A stretch of 15,189 nucleotides of DNA, taken from assembly GCA_027310735.1 (NCBI GenBank), contig DAIDAH010000038.1, forward strand, positions 1 through 15,189, given 5' to 3'. Positions 15,126-15,189 of the stretch are shown here, in pieces. The translations under genes were made by a program, and so were the position numbers. This DNA is from Methylotenera sp. (GTDB lineage Bacteria > Pseudomonadota > Gammaproteobacteria > Burkholderiales > Methylophilaceae). Position 1 is the first letter of the stretch. Every line of letters begins with the position of its first letter. The notes under the pieces were generated by a model. It saw only the letters and a program-made list of their open reading frames with translations, was not told the origin of the DNA and ran no database searches.

Positions 15126-15189
15126 AATTCAGCTTGATTTGAAAGGCTCTACCAATCAGAGCCAATGATTCTGGGCTATCCCATACTTG
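15124..15189 (-). CDS. Possible 3' end of an unidentified gene running off the right edge
   Basis: On the minus strand one frame is open from the window edge for 21 codons to a TAA at 15124-15126. The peptide ends with WDSPESLALIGRAFQIKLN. The other two minus-strand frames have stops within this stretch. The stop lies 22 bases from the convergent rng stop, with a hairpin between them, which is how a convergent gene pair usually looks. The fragment is too short to assign a family, and a chance open frame of this size is quite possible. Confidence 0.4.
   Translation of the reverse strand, partial: QVWDSPESLALIGRAFQIKLN

Noticed and set aside
1..15189. Mobile elements, CRISPR arrays, tRNA or rRNA genes, toxin-antitoxin or defence modules
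   Set aside because: No transposase, integrase, direct-repeat array, tRNA cloverleaf or defence domain was found; the genes are conserved housekeeping genes in familiar order.

Overview
The window looks like chromosome from a betaproteobacterium, most probably a methylotroph of the family Methylophilaceae (Methylotenera/Methylophilus-like). This is inferred from a moderately AT-rich composition, betaproteobacterial-type proteins in recognisable order (ilvI-ilvH-ilvC-psd; nudJ-mnmA; maf-rng), and a periplasmic MxaD-like protein of the kind linked to PQQ methanol dehydrogenase. No mobile element, CRISPR array, tRNA or rRNA was seen. Nearly everything is conserved housekeeping sequence, and I do not see a new multi-gene system.

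Left part (1-2456): an MxaD-like secreted SRPBCC protein and a seven-bladed YVTN beta-propeller, both on the minus strand and both exported. They are separated by 271 bases that carry a probable promoter for the first. The propeller gene is divergent from rppH (mRNA 5'-pyrophosphohydrolase) on the plus strand.

Centre (2475-9709, all minus strand): psd makes phosphatidylethanolamine. ilvI-ilvH-ilvC carry out the shared early steps of branched-chain amino-acid synthesis. ilvI has a good sigma70-type promoter just upstream, ilvH starts directly on the ilvI stop codon, and ilvC follows after a 127-base spacer with an unusual inverted repeat. An intrinsic terminator separates ilvC from psd. Upstream lies a nadC-gspE-like pair: NAD biosynthesis plus an orphan type II secretion/type IV pilus-type ATPase.

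Right part (9822-15189): a YibF-like glutathione S-transferase (plus) ends in a strong terminator facing mnmA (minus). nudJ and mnmA are a tight minus-strand pair, 26 bases apart by the starts chosen here. A MarC/YchE-type membrane protein (minus) lies divergent from maf and rng (plus). rng starts with TTG. A short open frame entering from the right edge on the minus strand may be the end of another gene.

Functionally the window combines amino-acid, NAD and phospholipid biosynthesis with nucleotide and RNA quality control (RppH, NudJ, Maf, MnmA, RNase G) and two periplasmic proteins that may serve methanol oxidation. The longest gene-free stretch is 587-857; no gene-free stretch exceeds 300 bases.
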